Shown: one piece after another, positions 46,889 through 58,581 of the stretch | Position numbering within the stretch: the first letter of the stretch is position 1 | Layout: every line of letters starts with the position of its first letter | Origin: Jaapia argillacea MUCL 33604 | Taxonomy: Eukaryota > Basidiomycota > Agaricomycetes > Jaapiales > Jaapiaceae | Direction of reading: 5' to 3' | Assembly: GCA_000697665.1 (NCBI GenBank) | Contig: KL197730.1 | Span: 287,737 to 351,736 of the forward strand | Length of the DNA stretch: 64,000 nt | Made by a program: the position numbers and the translations under genes | The notes under the pieces: model-generated | Told to the model about the DNA's origin: nothing | Databases searched by the model: none | Seen by the model: only the letters and a program-made list of their open reading frames with translations

Positions 46889-49302
46889 ATGTTGCTGAAA
46901 CCTTCCTTCATCTTGGCCTTTCTCTCCGCCGTAGGCATTGCCGCGGCCTCCTCCTCGCCCCTCCTCTCCCCGCACGTCGTTCATGAGCGACGCTCTCACA
47001 CCCCTGCGGGATGGACTCGTGCTCGCAAGCACGACTCAAGCGCCGTTCTGCCTCTGCGCATTGGCTTGACTCAGAGCAACATGGACAAGCTCGAGGAGTT
47101 TTTGATGGAGGTTTCAGACCCCGTGTCGTCAAAATTCGGTGACCATTGGTCGGCTGGGGATGTTGCCAAAACCTTTGCTCCCAGCAAGGAGACCGTCGAG
47201 ACGGTTTATGATTGGCTCAAATCTGCTGGCTTTGACGCTTCCCGTATCAAGGTCACCCCTGCGAAGACTTGGATTGAGGTGGATGCAACTGTTGAAGAAG
47301 CTGAGCGCCTCCTCAACACCGAGTACCACGTCTATGAGCATGGCACCGGTGCTAAACACATTGGTAAGCTCCGAATTTATGCGGTATTGCTGGTTGTTCC
47401 TCATCCTTGTTGTGCAGCGTGCGACACATATTCCTTACCGGACCACGTCTCCAAGCACGTCGACCTCGTCACACCTACCATTCATTTCAATGCTGTCACG
47501 AAGCGTGACGGTGGGAAGGCCACTGCTGCCCATATTGGGCTGCCTGGTATCGGCACAAAGCCGAAGACCACTGGGAAACTGTCGGTGGTCGCGTCGGAGC
47601 TTGCTCAGTGTGATGAGTACATCACTCCGGCTTGCTTGCAGGCGCTTTATGGGATCTACTACACGCCCCAGGCTACCGCCAAGAACAGTTACGGTATCGG
47701 TGAGCGCCTTTGTGGTCTCTGTTGGTTGGCATTTGCTAACTGTACCCTTGCAGTCGAGTATACCCCCCAGGCGTACCTGCAGACTGACCTCGATATGTTC
47801 TTTGGCAACTATTCTCCCTCGTTATATGGAAGGTCGCCCAACATGGTCTCGATCGACGGGGGCGAGTAAATGTTTCCCATCGGCTTTGAAACTCGGATGA
47901 CACTTTCTTATAGGGTATGCACAAACCGACTACCAGGGCTTCGATTATAACGGAGAGAGTGACCTCGATCTCCAGTATGCTATGACTCTGGCCTACCCTC
48001 AAAACATCACACTTTACCAAGCTGGCGATATGGTTGAAGGTATTTGTGCCCGTCCTGTCCTATATTCGCAATGTTGATCTCACTTCGCGTGTTAGGTGCC
48101 TCGTTCAACAACTTCCTCGATGCTATCGACGGAAGCTATTGCTACTTCGAGGGTGGTGATGACCCTTACTATGATGCCACCTACCCAGATCCCTACGGTG
48201 GCGGTTATGAAGGCCCCGAGGACTGTGGTATCGTCGCACCTGCCAACGTCATCTCCACTTCTTACTCCTACAATGAGGCCGATCTGTCACCCGCTTACAC
48301 TGCTCGTCAGTGTGCTGAATACGCCAAGCTTGGATTGATGGGTGTTACCGTCTTGTACAGTTCGGGCGACTACGGCGTCGCCGGAAATGGCGGCCTATGC
48401 TTAAACCCTGATGGTTTGTCCTCGCTCGTTCTCGTTCTGAGAACTCCCCTGACAAATTCACGTCTACAGGAACTCAAACGACCAACGGAACTATGTTCAA
48501 CCCCTCCTTCCCTGGCACATGCCCCTACATCACTTCGGTTGGCGCCACTCAGGTGAACCCAAACTCGACTGTGTACGAGCCTGAGAGCGCCTGCATGCAA
48601 GTCATCTACTCCGGAGGAGGCTTCTCGAACTATTTCGCCATGCCCAGCTATCAGAAGACTGCTGTGGAGTACTACTTGAAGAACTACCCTCCTCCCTACC
48701 CTGCGACCATGTACAACTCCACCGGCATGGTGAGTTTGGGCTTGATGACGACTCTTGACAGACGCTGACGGAATGTACAAATCATATAGTCGAGGGCCTT
48801 GCCTGATGTCTCTGCCAATGGGTGTGTCTGATTTTGCATATTTGTTTATGATCATGCTCATCCTTTGTTTTATCTAGTGCAAACTATGTCGTGGCCGTTG
48901 ACGGTGGCTTCTACTTGGTTTATGGCACTTCCGCTTCCTCTCCGGTCACTGGCGCCATCTTGACCCTCGTCAACGATGCTCGTCTTGCCGCTGGGAAGAA
49001 GCCAATCGGTTTCATTAACCCAACTGTGAGTCCCAGGAATTGCTCTTCATCCCCAGCTTACCCATTGTCGTCTGTGTAGATCTACTCGTCTGCTTTCGAG
49101 GGAGCTTTCCACGATATTACGACTGGTTCAAACCCTGGATGTGGAACGGTACGTGGCTTGTATATAGAAGTATTTCCGATTTCTGATTTGTCATTTGGTC
49201 TGGCAGGAGGGATTCTACGCCGCTCCTGGATGGGATCCTGTTACGGGTCTTGGAACTCCCAACCTCCCTCAACTCATGGCGAGGTGGTTGGAACTTCCTT
49301 AA
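46889..49302 (+). CDS. S53 sedolisin, copy 4
   Basis: The start at 46889 gives the signal peptide MLLKPSFILAFLSAVGIAAA, nearly the same as copy 1. Prodomain: LPLRIGLTQSNMDKLEEFLM, DVAKTFAPSKETVETVYDWL, WIEVDATVEEAERLLNTEYH. The mature part begins after AHIGLPGIGTKPKTTGKL and has VEYTPQAYLQTDLDMFFGN, catalytic Glu/Asp in NGESDLDLQYAM, YPDPYGGGYEGPEDCG, oxyanion Asp in VLYSSGDYGVAG, SGGGFSNYFAMPSYQ, catalytic Ser in VYGTSASSPVTG, HDITTGSNPGCG and GWDPVTGLGTPNLPQLM. The stop is at 49300-49302. The intron at 47862-47913 starts with GC, as in copy 1. About 640 residues in roughly ten exons, intact. Expected to be secreted and active at acid pH. Confidence 0.94.
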
Positions 49303-49869
49303 GGTTGATCTCCCTTCTGTATATTAGATATTCAGCTGAAAGTAGGGGCGTTAACATTATAAGATATTCTTATCCGATTTGGTGTTCCTTCTCGATGTGG
49401 TCCTCTAAGTTCTAAGTGACGTCCAACATCGCCGGTTGCACAAGGATTTGACCTCGTGGCGCCTCGTGCGAGGAGATTCAATCGGGTGTAAGGTTCAACT
49501 TTGCACCTTGTCCACAACGACTCTCAGCCCGCAAACTGGTTTCCCACGTTCGTGGAATTATCAGGCGAAAATATGGCGAAATCTTAGAAGCCCTGAAGGT
49601 TTAACCCTGCAAGCTTCCTTTAGGGTATCCAAAACCCTGCTGCCACGGAATTTGATTGTCGTTCGGGTCCACAGAGCAACTCAAAATCCGACGGGATCTC
49701 AGATACGAAGGATTCCCAGGGATTCACCCTGGTTCTACTATCTCATCGCGAGAAAGAACCGACGATATTTTATGGCACCCAACTACTATAAAGCCATCGT
49801 CTTGCGGCTCGTACCCCCTTGTTCGAAAACTACTTTTGTTGTCAGTTCCAACGCTAGGACTACTCTCCG
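49303..49869. other. Intergenic region
   Basis: 3' flank of S53 copy 4 and promoter or 5' leader of the desaturase. A further 5' coding exon of the desaturase could lie here but none is clear. Confidence 0.4.
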
Positions 49870-51852
49870 ATGCTCTGGTATCAAAGATTTCAAGATGGCC
49901 CAGAATATGAGGCACGGCAGAAACAACCATTCGCACCTTCCAATCTCTCCTTGAAAGATATTCATGCCGTCGTGCCCAAAAGTCTCTTCAAAAAGAATAC
50001 TCTAATCAGTCTTCTCTACATCGTACGACATCTTGGCTTGAGTATCTCATTTTACATCTTGGCAATTCGCATCGACTCTTGGTTATGGTTCCTACGAGAA
50101 AATGGATACGGTGCGCTCCCGAGACTCGTTACTTGGACAGTGATGTGGGGTTCGTATTGGTTCTGGCAAAGTATTTCACTTACTGGGATCTGGTGTCTTG
50201 GTTCGTTTTCATCTTCGCTTTCGAATGGCCCCCCTTCTGATTACTTCGGTTCACAGGTCATGAGGTGAATGTTACGGACAATTGTAAACCTCCTGAGATG
50301 GTCGTTAACGCAGCTGCAGGCGGGCCATGATGCTCTCTCGCCTTATCCGATAGTCAACGCACTTCTCGGTCTCGTCCTGCATACTTCCGTCCTCGTCCCT
50401 TACTATGCATGGCGAATCACGCATCGTACTCATCATGTAAGCCCCAAACCATCAATGATGTGTAACCAACCTCACCCTTTTCAGAAATCAACAAACAACT
50501 TGGAACGCGACGAAACATATATCCCACCAACTCGCGCAGATTTCAAACTTCCAGATGGAAAAATCGCGGTCAAAATGGACTACAAAGATGTCCTAGAGGA
50601 AACTCCTGGATTCACACTCTTTAAACTCGTTATGAGACAATTCCTGTAAGTTATTTTTCATTTAATCGTGACGTTGTTGCTGATCCCTTGTGAAGTGGAT
50701 ATCAAATCTATTTAATGTATGTGGAGGAGGGAGGATTTCGTGTAAGCACGCTTAGATTATTCTTAGGAATAACCGCAAAGGGAACCCGAAATATCCCAAA
50801 GGGACTAGCGTTAGTCCCTCTCGTCTCTCCTTCTCCTTGATTCAACCACTCATTCGATGTGATCCAGCACTACAAACCGTCCTCTGCGTTATTCAAGCCT
50901 GAAGATCGTACGTCTCTTTTCGTATATCCCCTCTATCCACCCTCATCATCAAGCCTTTCAGGACAAGCGATCATCATCTCAAACATCTCCATTGGCACGA
51001 TGCTGTTTCTACTTTCGATCTGGATCTACAACGCAGGGTTTTCTGCCGTCTGGAAATATTACTTCGTTCCATGGCTCGTACGTTCCAATCAAACACTAGC
51101 TCATGAATCATCGCTGATGCCCTGATCCAAATCTGTTCAGTTTGCAAATAATTGGTTCGTCCATCGCTTCTTAACGATTGGTAGTGCACCACACTCAAGT
51201 CTGCTGTTACGATAGGATCGTCATGATAACCTATCTTCAGCATTCGGACCCTACAATTCCATACTATCGAAGGGTGAGCAAAAGTCCCGCAGGACGACTC
51301 AGCTGCGTCCGATCTGGTACTAAGTTACTCTTGTTTTCCCCATGCAGGAAGAGTGGACCTTTGCTCGTGGTGCCCTAGCGACAGTTGACCGGCCATTCTT
51401 CGGATGGATCGGTCGTTTCTTCTTACACAATGTGCGTAACCCCTTCGACCCCGCTCTGTCTGCAGCTGATCGTTAGTTGCTCAATTCTAGCTCGCTCATG
51501 ACCACGTTGCGCACCACTTCTTCTCAACCGTCCCGTTCTGTATGTCCTCGCTCTCGTCGTTCCGACATTCCGTAACTCATGGAGCGGCGTACTGGTAGAT
51601 AACTTGCCTGCCGTGACAGAGGCGATCAAACCTGTGCTCGGAACCCAATATAATTACGATACGACGGTCAGTCCCCATCTCATCCTCCGAGGGCTTTTGA
51701 TATCGAGTTTACTGATGTCTCGTACTTTCTCGATTTAGAATATCTTTTACGCCTTATGGCGATCTTTCAGGAATTGCACATTCGTGGAGGCGGAGGGAGA
51801 CATTGTATTTTTCAAGAACCAGCGAGGTGAGGTGATGCGTGCTGTGCAATGA
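49870..51852 (+). CDS. Delta-12-type fatty acid desaturase (membrane, FAD2-like)
   Basis: An ER membrane di-iron enzyme predicted to convert oleate to linoleate. The start at 49870 (MLWYQRFQDGPEYEARQKQP) is tentative. Then come FAPSNLSLKDIHAVVPKSLF, YIVRHLGLSISFYILAIRI and WQSISLTGIWCLG. An 8-base micro-exon at 50257-50264 supplies the middle of histidine box 1, giving GHEAGHDALSPY. Box 2 is WRITHRTHHKSTNNLERDE, followed by YIPPTRADFKLPDGK. Later pieces are HYKPSSALFKPED, ISIGTMLFLLSIWIYNAGFS, VMITYLQHSDPTIPYYRR, EEWTFARGALATVDRPFFGW and box 3 in HDHVAHHFFSTVPFY, then NLPAVTEAIKPVLGTQYNYD and ALWRSFRNCTFVEAEGDIVF before the stop at 51850-51852. At least eleven introns, all phases consistent. 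The three His boxes are complete, so it should be active. Confidence 0.9.
50257..50264 (+). other. 8-base micro-exon in histidine box 1 of the desaturase
   Basis: GTCATGAG is flanked by TTCACAG on the left and GTGAATG on the right. Only its inclusion gives G-H-E-A-G-H in frame. Confidence 0.8.
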
Positions 51853-52149
51853 TCATATTGAGAAGTTTTCGGAATAAAGCTTGTCAATCCGTGCTGCCAA
51901 TTGATATCGTATGGAGGCTTCTCTGGACGTTTTTCGTCAAACGCCCACGTCACGCCACACGCAATTGGGCGTATATTTCGTGCTGTTTCGCTCGATTGAG
52001 TTTGGCCATGCTCAACACTGTTCACTGGGGTTCATGTATGATGCATCCATCTACGGGCGAACGGAGAGCAAACACCTACGTACATGTGGTGAATACTTGA
52101 AACTCCCATGCTGTGATACTACAGTGAGCCGCCCGCAAACCATGAATCA

Positions 52150-53419
52150 CTAGACGGCAATGGCTACCTGACCCAAAGCAAAAGACAGCACATCTGCTGA
52201 AAATCCATCTTTCGCCAACACACACAATGTCTCGATATCCCTGACGATTGTGTCGATGTGCTCAGCTGCACCGCAAAGATTGACAACTCGAGCACAAGCA
52301 GCGTGTAATGCGAGGTATCTTGGAGACGGCAGCGGAAGGTTGTGTGCATCAAGAGTGGTGAACGTGACGAGCTGCGGTAGATCCTGACGGATGACGGGAT
52401 TGGATGCACCAATCTTGTATTGGTTCGGTTCGTCCTGGAATGGGTCAGCTAACCATGGTTGTAGATGAGGCATGGTGACGAGACCCACCGTGGCTTCGAG
52501 CCACAACATAAGAAGGTCGAAATAGAAATGGACCTCAGGATTCAGCGTCATAACATTTTCGAGACGGTGAATGTTAGGACCATTGAGCTCTTCCTCGCCA
52601 TTTACTTGGCCAAAGCGTTCCATTACAGTCCAAACGGTGGACGCATATTGGTTTTAGAAACGGAAAGTTCAGCACATTGTGTTTCAGAACAAATGATACA
52701 AGGTTACCTCTGATCCTCCTTCATTTTCGCCAGAAATCCCCTGATTTGTCGAATCAGGGAATATATGTGCCGCTTGTGTAGGACTCACAGCGCTGGGTGA
52801 AGCGTGAAAAAACGGCAAGGCGGCCGGATTCCTAACATATGACATTGTGTCAAACTTTCCAGAAAGGACACATCGATAACCATCTCTGATAAGCGCCTGG
52901 TGATATCTGGTAAACACGTGTCCAAGTGACAATGAGAGACTTCACCTACCTTCTCTTTGGCAGTGCTATGATTCTTCGGCGCCTCTTGCAGCAAATAGGA
53001 TAATCGAATCTGCGCGTCGTCAAAGGACGGCCTCGAAACATGAAACGATGGTGCAGGTGTAGATCCCTTCTTTGATCGGACTACCCAAACAAAATTAGTG
53101 GGACTGACGAGCGGTTACAACAACTTGTGTCCAGATGTGGCATTGAATAGCACTCACAACAGCGAACAAAGTGGTTCAGATACATGTCAGCCAAGACGTA
53201 TAGTTCACTGTCGTCGCGACAATCATTGATCTCGTTGGACATATTGGTACGACCGATGTCAGTCGGCGCCTCGCGGACCATGAAACCCAGAAGTCTCGCC
53301 CGCATGAGCTTCCCGTCAGCGTTCGACGGCTCGCTGGCTTTTTCCAAGCGTTGGCAGCGCTCATAGGCTCGGTGCCAGGGGCGGCCACTGGTGTAATCGT
53401 TCGGTGGAAGAGCTGACAT
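52150..53419 (-). CDS. HNH nuclease-domain protein of the basidiomycete type
   Basis: Function unknown; fungal genomes carry many such proteins with an HNH_2-like domain resembling restriction-type nucleases. The start at 53419 gives MSALPPNDYTSGRPWHRAYE and a helical N-terminal half (AYERCQRLEKASEP, YVLADMYLNHFVRC). The domain begins KALIRDGYRCVLSGKFDTMS, continues PTQAAHIFPDSTNQGISG with the metal-binding His, then ELNGPNIHRLENVMTLNPEV with the Asn-centred step, and HFYFDLLMLWLEA. The C-terminal part has NPVIRQDLPQLVTFTTLDAH, YLALHAACARVVNLCGAAEH and an all-helical end, with the stop at 52150-52152. Four or five introns. The core H-N-H order is present, so nuclease activity is possible but untested. 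Confidence 0.75.
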
Positions 53420-54017
53420 CGAGTATGCGGAGATGGCAGTGAGGAATACCGAGGAGCGACAGGGAGAGGATGATGGTCTGGTGAAAAGCTCGAGATTTTG
53501 GCAAACTAAATATAGGCGTAGTGCATTAGAGTGTATTGGCTGGAGGATATCCTACAGATTTGTCGCTTTAGATGGAAGGTCTCCGGCGATGTGATTGGCT
53601 GCTCCACTAGGATATCCTACGTGCAAATACACTCTATTGGCGATATAACTTTTCCTTCTGGGACATGCTGCATTCGGGGTGCAAACCAAGTAAAGCCAAA
53701 ACAAGATTATATCCCACGTGGCTGCCGTGGCTGTTGGCGCAATTCGCCTCGTATTCCTCTTTACCTCCTCTCTGGATGCCGGATACCTCCCGGTTTCTTC
53801 GCTGGGTGCTAGGCCCTCGTCGGTAACCTCGCTATGCAACAATCTGACAGGTTTTCGATTTTTATTCGGCGCTGTCTCCCGACATCCACTGCCTCCCCGA
53901 CTTTCGACTGGCGACACTCCACCCAACTCTCGTGCTTCGTGGCCGATATGGCCGCGCCGTTTCCCTTCGATACCTCTTGTAATGTCTGAATTTTGCTGTT
54001 CCCTGAACTGGGCAAAA
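53420..54017. other. Intergenic region with an inverted repeat
   Basis: Upstream of the HNH gene and beyond the decayed end of the MRE11-like pseudogene. Open frames on both strands (165 and 123 codons) show no family resemblance. Confidence 0.4.
53527..53636. repeat. Imperfect inverted repeat around GGATATCC
   Basis: The left arm 53527-53552 starts TAGAGTGTATT and ends GGATATCC. The right arm 53610-53636 starts GGATATCC and ends AATACACTCTA. The outer 10-11 bases and the inner 8-base palindrome pair exactly, with a mismatched middle and a spacer of about 57 bases. Confidence 0.7.
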
Positions 54018-55597
54018 CTACAAGGCAAAAATCGGGGGGAGTTCTTCATCCCCTTCTTCGACAGCTTTAGCGTTTTGCTCGTCTCATAGGACGTTTTGCT
54101 TGGTCAATGAGGGCGTTGACCTATTAGAAAAAGTTGACGGTAGGTGAATTTGAGATTCTCAGGCCGGACGGACTGCGACTTACCCTAGCTTTGAGGAAAT
54201 TGGCAATCTCCATCTGGTCAGTCAGATCGAACCCTTCTTCCTCCGCCATCTCTGATAACACAACCTCGTCTAGCACGAATGGTCGAACACTCCGTAGAGG
54301 GATGGGAGTGAGTTGGAATTCTTTGCCTTGGATTTGTAAGAGTGCGACGTGTCTAGCGTCGGATCGCAGGGTATGTCAGTTATGGGTGACGAAATAAACA
54401 TCCCCTCCGACACACACTCTTGCGGCCATGTTTAACCCTACAAATTCACCATCATCTCAACCTCCAAGAAAAACAAAAAAACAAAACAACCCACTGATTC
54501 TGATGCACCAACAAAATATTAAACCAATCATCCTTATCCCTAGGCATGAACATCCTAACTCTATTACTCCTCAACTCAAAATGCATTCGTGCATCTTTGA
54601 CGTTACCGACTCCGTACATACCCAATTTGGTGTTGCCTTTTTGAAGGAGGACAGGACGGATGGCGATACCGGAGTTTTGGGCGTCGGCGTCGTTTAGGGG
54701 TAAGTCGAATTTACCCATGTAGTTAACGAGACCGGCGGTGGAGAGGAGGGCGAGGGCGCAGAGGGCGCCTTCCTAGGGTGGGGTTAGGAGGGGTGAGGGG
54801 TGTAAGGGAGGTGGGGAGGACGTACGGGGCCGGCACCTTGGGGGTGGTCGTCGTTCCCGTGAATCGAAAACACGGGGATACCAATGTTGAAATTGGGATC
54901 TTCGTAATTAGTCGCTGGGAATCTGACATTCCAAATCGCTAAGCCAAGTGCTGGGAAGATATGTATTTGATGAGGTACGCACGAGAACCCGGGTGCTTTG
55001 CTCTCATCTGTATCGCTGAAGAGTTGGATTTGGATGGGTTTGTCACCCATTGTGTATTCACGAAGGAGTGCCATTGTTTGGAAGAGACAATCTCATGGTG
55101 GGCGGTTCACGTGGAATAGGTCGCCGCCGAGGAGGATAAAGTCGACCTGGATGATTTCAGATGTGTCAGGTGACATACAACAAGGATAAAGAGACGAGAA
55201 TTTGGGGTTTCGGATGGCAAGACGCTCTGGGAGATGTATCGCCAGGGCTCGTCAGAGGGGTCAACCAACACCCATACAGCGAGAGTCATCTCCCCTCATA
55301 GTATGACGGTAACCACTGGAATGGAGCAAATGTTCCACTCACATCGTGTTTCACGGCCAACTGCAGGGTCTCTTTGAACGAGTTGATGGAGTCCTGACCG
55401 CGAATTGGGTCCCTCTCGTTGTACCCAATGTGATTATCCATCGCAAACATAATTCGAATAGTATCATTCTCGTCTGAAAGTTGAGGTCAACGTCTCAGAA
55501 ACCTTGATCGTCCAACGCAACGTGAACTAGCTCACCACTGACATACATTCTGGATTGCGGTTGGGGGTGGTGCTGAGCCCCTTTGTGAGTTGCTCAT
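54018..55597 (-). pseudogene. Decayed MRE11-like DNA-repair nuclease pseudogene
   Basis: Segments of MRE11, the nuclease of the MRN double-strand-break complex, appear in order on the minus strand: IRIMFAMDNHIGYNERDPIR, GQDSINSFKETLQLAVKHDV, DFILLGGDLFHVNRPP, MALLREYTMGDKPIQIQLFS, NYEDPNFNIGIPVFSIHG, GLVNYMGKFDLPLNDADAQ, AIRPVLLQKGNTKLGMYG, WFNILLVHQN, HVALLQIQGKEFQLTPIPL and EEEGFDLTDQMEIANFLKA. Defects: TGA at 55093-55095 where Arg-Asp is expected; the GNHDDP motif reads GNDDHP; after VKHG the frame shifts and the region that should hold GHEHD (phosphoesterase motif) and the PGSS segment is missing; a further frame change lies near the C-terminal AKAVEEG stretch, ending in a stop at 54018-54020. 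The 5' exon (MSNSQRGSAPPP) also fails to splice in phase. It cannot make a working nuclease. Confidence 0.88.
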
Positions 55598-56648
55598 AGC
55601 GATTAATCGCGGGGATTGGTGAGCTCTATAGTTCTTGTATCAGTATATGACTGTGTGAAGCCAGCAGCAATGAAGACAGAGGAGCTGGGCAAGTAACGGT
55701 GAGGGCGAAGCGACTAGTAGTGACTTTGGATTTCCAATTTCACGTCGCGTCGCGTCTTTCCATGTTGTTGCCATCTTGACTTGCACTCCCAGCACATCCC
55801 ACACCGTCCTATTCCTCGGGTCACACGCAATCGACATAATCAAACTCCTACTCCTTCACAATCTCCGTCACCACCGACCGTATCAAGTTGACTTGGTTAG
55901 GATGGCAAAGGTTGATTGAGCTGGTATGGATAAGTACGAGGATAGAGCTCGGGTTTCAGGCAAGTCGGCACCAGCTCGGTTGTTATCGTTCATATTCTTA
56001 CCCCACCTAACGTCCCTAGCTCCGTAGTCAAACACCTCACTGCCCAAGCTAACCCAACCTGCCCATACCTCCCCACTGTCACGTGGAATTTGTCGACGGT
56101 TGCCATGCCAAGGTGGAATTGAGGCCCCCTGAGCGCTGTGCGACCAATCGTCCACGTCCACGACGTCGCGTCATCGCATACTCCGGTCGACTGTACGATG
56201 TCGGCGATGAACCAATAGCACCGAATCCATCCCCTATGGGTTCACAGCAACCCCGACCACTTTCGCAGCGGTCCACTACTACGGTCAGACACGGTATTCT
56301 TCAATAACGGATGCTCAGTTGCATCTCTAACTCCGGGAGGCGGAAGCGGCGTATGAGACGGTGACGAGCGTGGTGTTACCGTTGTGGAAGGAGAGGGCAG
56401 TCTACACGTAGAAATACGATAGACTCTTACTTTTAAATCAGAATCAAATCTGTTTTCGATACACTCACAATTGAATCTAGCCTTAGAACACAAACTACCT
56501 GAATCGAAAAAGTCACAAGAAGACAAGCCTACACCGTCGTCGAACCATGTGTAGCCCCCTCGCCGGATGCACCACCTACACGTCGGAGGACTCGGTTCGG
56601 ATTTTATCTTATCATCTTGTTCTTCACGATCGTCGATTTCCTCTTATC
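55598..56648. other. Intergenic region before the assembly gap
   Basis: Upstream side of the MRE11-like pseudogene. No gene recognised on either strand. Confidence 0.4.
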
Positions 56649-57543
56649 NNNNNNNNNNNNNNNNNNNNNNNNNNNNNNNNNNNNNNNNNNNNNNNNNNNN
56701 NNNNNNNNNNNNNNNNNNNNNNNNNNNNNNNNNNNNNNNNNNNNNNNNNNNNNNNNNNNNNNNNNNNNNNNNNNNNNNNNNNNNNNNNNNNNNNNNNNNN
56801 NNNNNNNNNNNNNNNNNNNNNNNNNNNNNNNNNNNNNNNNNNNNNNNNNNNNNNNNNNNNNNNNNNNNNNNNNNNNNNNNNNNNNNNNNNNNNNNNNNNN
56901 NNNNNNNNNNNNNNNNNNNNNNNNNNNNNNNNNNNNNNNNNNNNNNNNNNNNNNNNNNNNNNNNNNNNNNNNNNNNNNNNNNNNNNNNNNNNNNNNNNNN
57001 NNNNNNNNNNNNNNNNNNNNNNNNNNNNNNNNNNNNNNNNNNNNNNNNNNNNNNNNNNNNNNNNNNNNNNNNNNNNNNNNNNNNNNNNNNNNNNNNNNNN
57101 NNNNNNNNNNNNNNNNNNNNNNNNNNNNNNNNNNNNNNNNNNNNNNNNNNNNNNNNNNNNNNNNNNNNNNNNNNNNNNNNNNNNNNNNNNNNNNNNNNNN
57201 NNNNNNNNNNNNNNNNNNNNNNNNNNNNNNNNNNNNNNNNNNNNNNNNNNNNNNNNNNNNNNNNNNNNNNNNNNNNNNNNNNNNNNNNNNNNNNNNNNNN
57301 NNNNNNNNNNNNNNNNNNNNNNNNNNNNNNNNNNNNNNNNNNNNNNNNNNNNNNNNNNNNNNNNNNNNNNNNNNNNNNNNNNNNNNNNNNNNNNNNNNNN
57401 NNNNNNNNNNNNNNNNNNNNNNNNNNNNNNNNNNNNNNNNNNNNNNNNNNNNNNNNNNNNNNNNNNNNNNNNNNNNNNNNNNNNNNNNNNNNNNNNNNNN
57501 NNNNNNNNNNNNNNNNNNNNNNNNNNNNNNNNNNNNNNNNNNN
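56649..57543. other. Assembly gap (Ns)
   Basis: 895 undetermined bases. Any frame reading through it is meaningless. Confidence 1.
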
Positions 57544-58581
57544 CTCGGTCGAATAAGCTTTCCGGACTCTAACGCACGTGGAATTTACTTCCGCGCTTGC
57601 GATCTGATCTTACTCCTCTCGTCTACGACTATCTGGCTCCCTGGCTCTCGAAAGCTCTGCTAGCCGCCAACCCTCTCGCCTTTACTCCTGATCCGCAGCC
57701 CCACATTTCTCACCTGTACACGGTTAAACCGAGTACAGCGTGCAGTCTCAACCTCGCTTCTCTCTATCCCTCTCGCTACGTCTAGGCTACGCTAACGAGT
57801 CAAAAGTCCTTGTACCCGGAGACTTGCGTTTCCTCTACACCGTATTCGATACAGCTGGCGTACCACGAAGTGTTTGCGAGGAACCAGTTGGAATGCACGG
57901 TGTACTTGGAGAAGCAACAATGTACCAGTGTGTGTCTGGGATTGGTGTTGAGGCGGGCGAGGGAGATGGCAGGGGGCGGAAGAACGCAGAGGTAGGATTG
58001 ACGACGTGTTGAATTGCTGCAGTTTCGAAAGGGGGGGGTTTCTTGGAGGGTGTTGATGTGGGTTTGTCAATGCATGTGGGAAGATGGACTTCGTCGTTGT
58101 TCACCTAATGTTCAACCAATTCCAGTTCACGCTCCTTAGTGGCTCAGGCCCATCAGTCTCCTTGCTGAATCGGATGCACCGAGTCTCTGAACAACCCTTC
58201 CAAATTGCTGGCTCTCACTTTATTAATGGAAGGGAGCATTTCCAGCCACGAACATCTAATTTCTAAATCAGAATTGAATTCGAGGACGTCGTGGTTAGGT
58301 ATTTTTGTTTCGCATTCTACAGCAAATTGCAAAACGATAGTCAGGCTGAGAAAACCTGCTCACAGACGAAACATTGATTCCCGACACTTAGCGGTGTCGT
58401 TGGAGACCTTCCGGTGCTCAAGCGACGTGGAATTGATCGCAATTGCTGTTTAGGGACCGCTTGCTGGTGGCGGAAGCTGGATTATCTGTCTGTGTATCTT
58501 TGTGCAACCTGACTATCGATTTGCAATCTGCTGTAATATGCACATTCTATCTCCTCCAAAAAACGATAGCATGGATGTCGA
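57544..58581. other. Intergenic region after the assembly gap
   Basis: 3' side of the TPR-CHAT gene. No recognised coding sequence. Confidence 0.4.

Noticed and set aside
56547-57663. Three plus-strand frames of about 330-350 codons across 56547-57663
   Set aside because: They run through the N gap; nearly all residues are undetermined, so they are artefacts.
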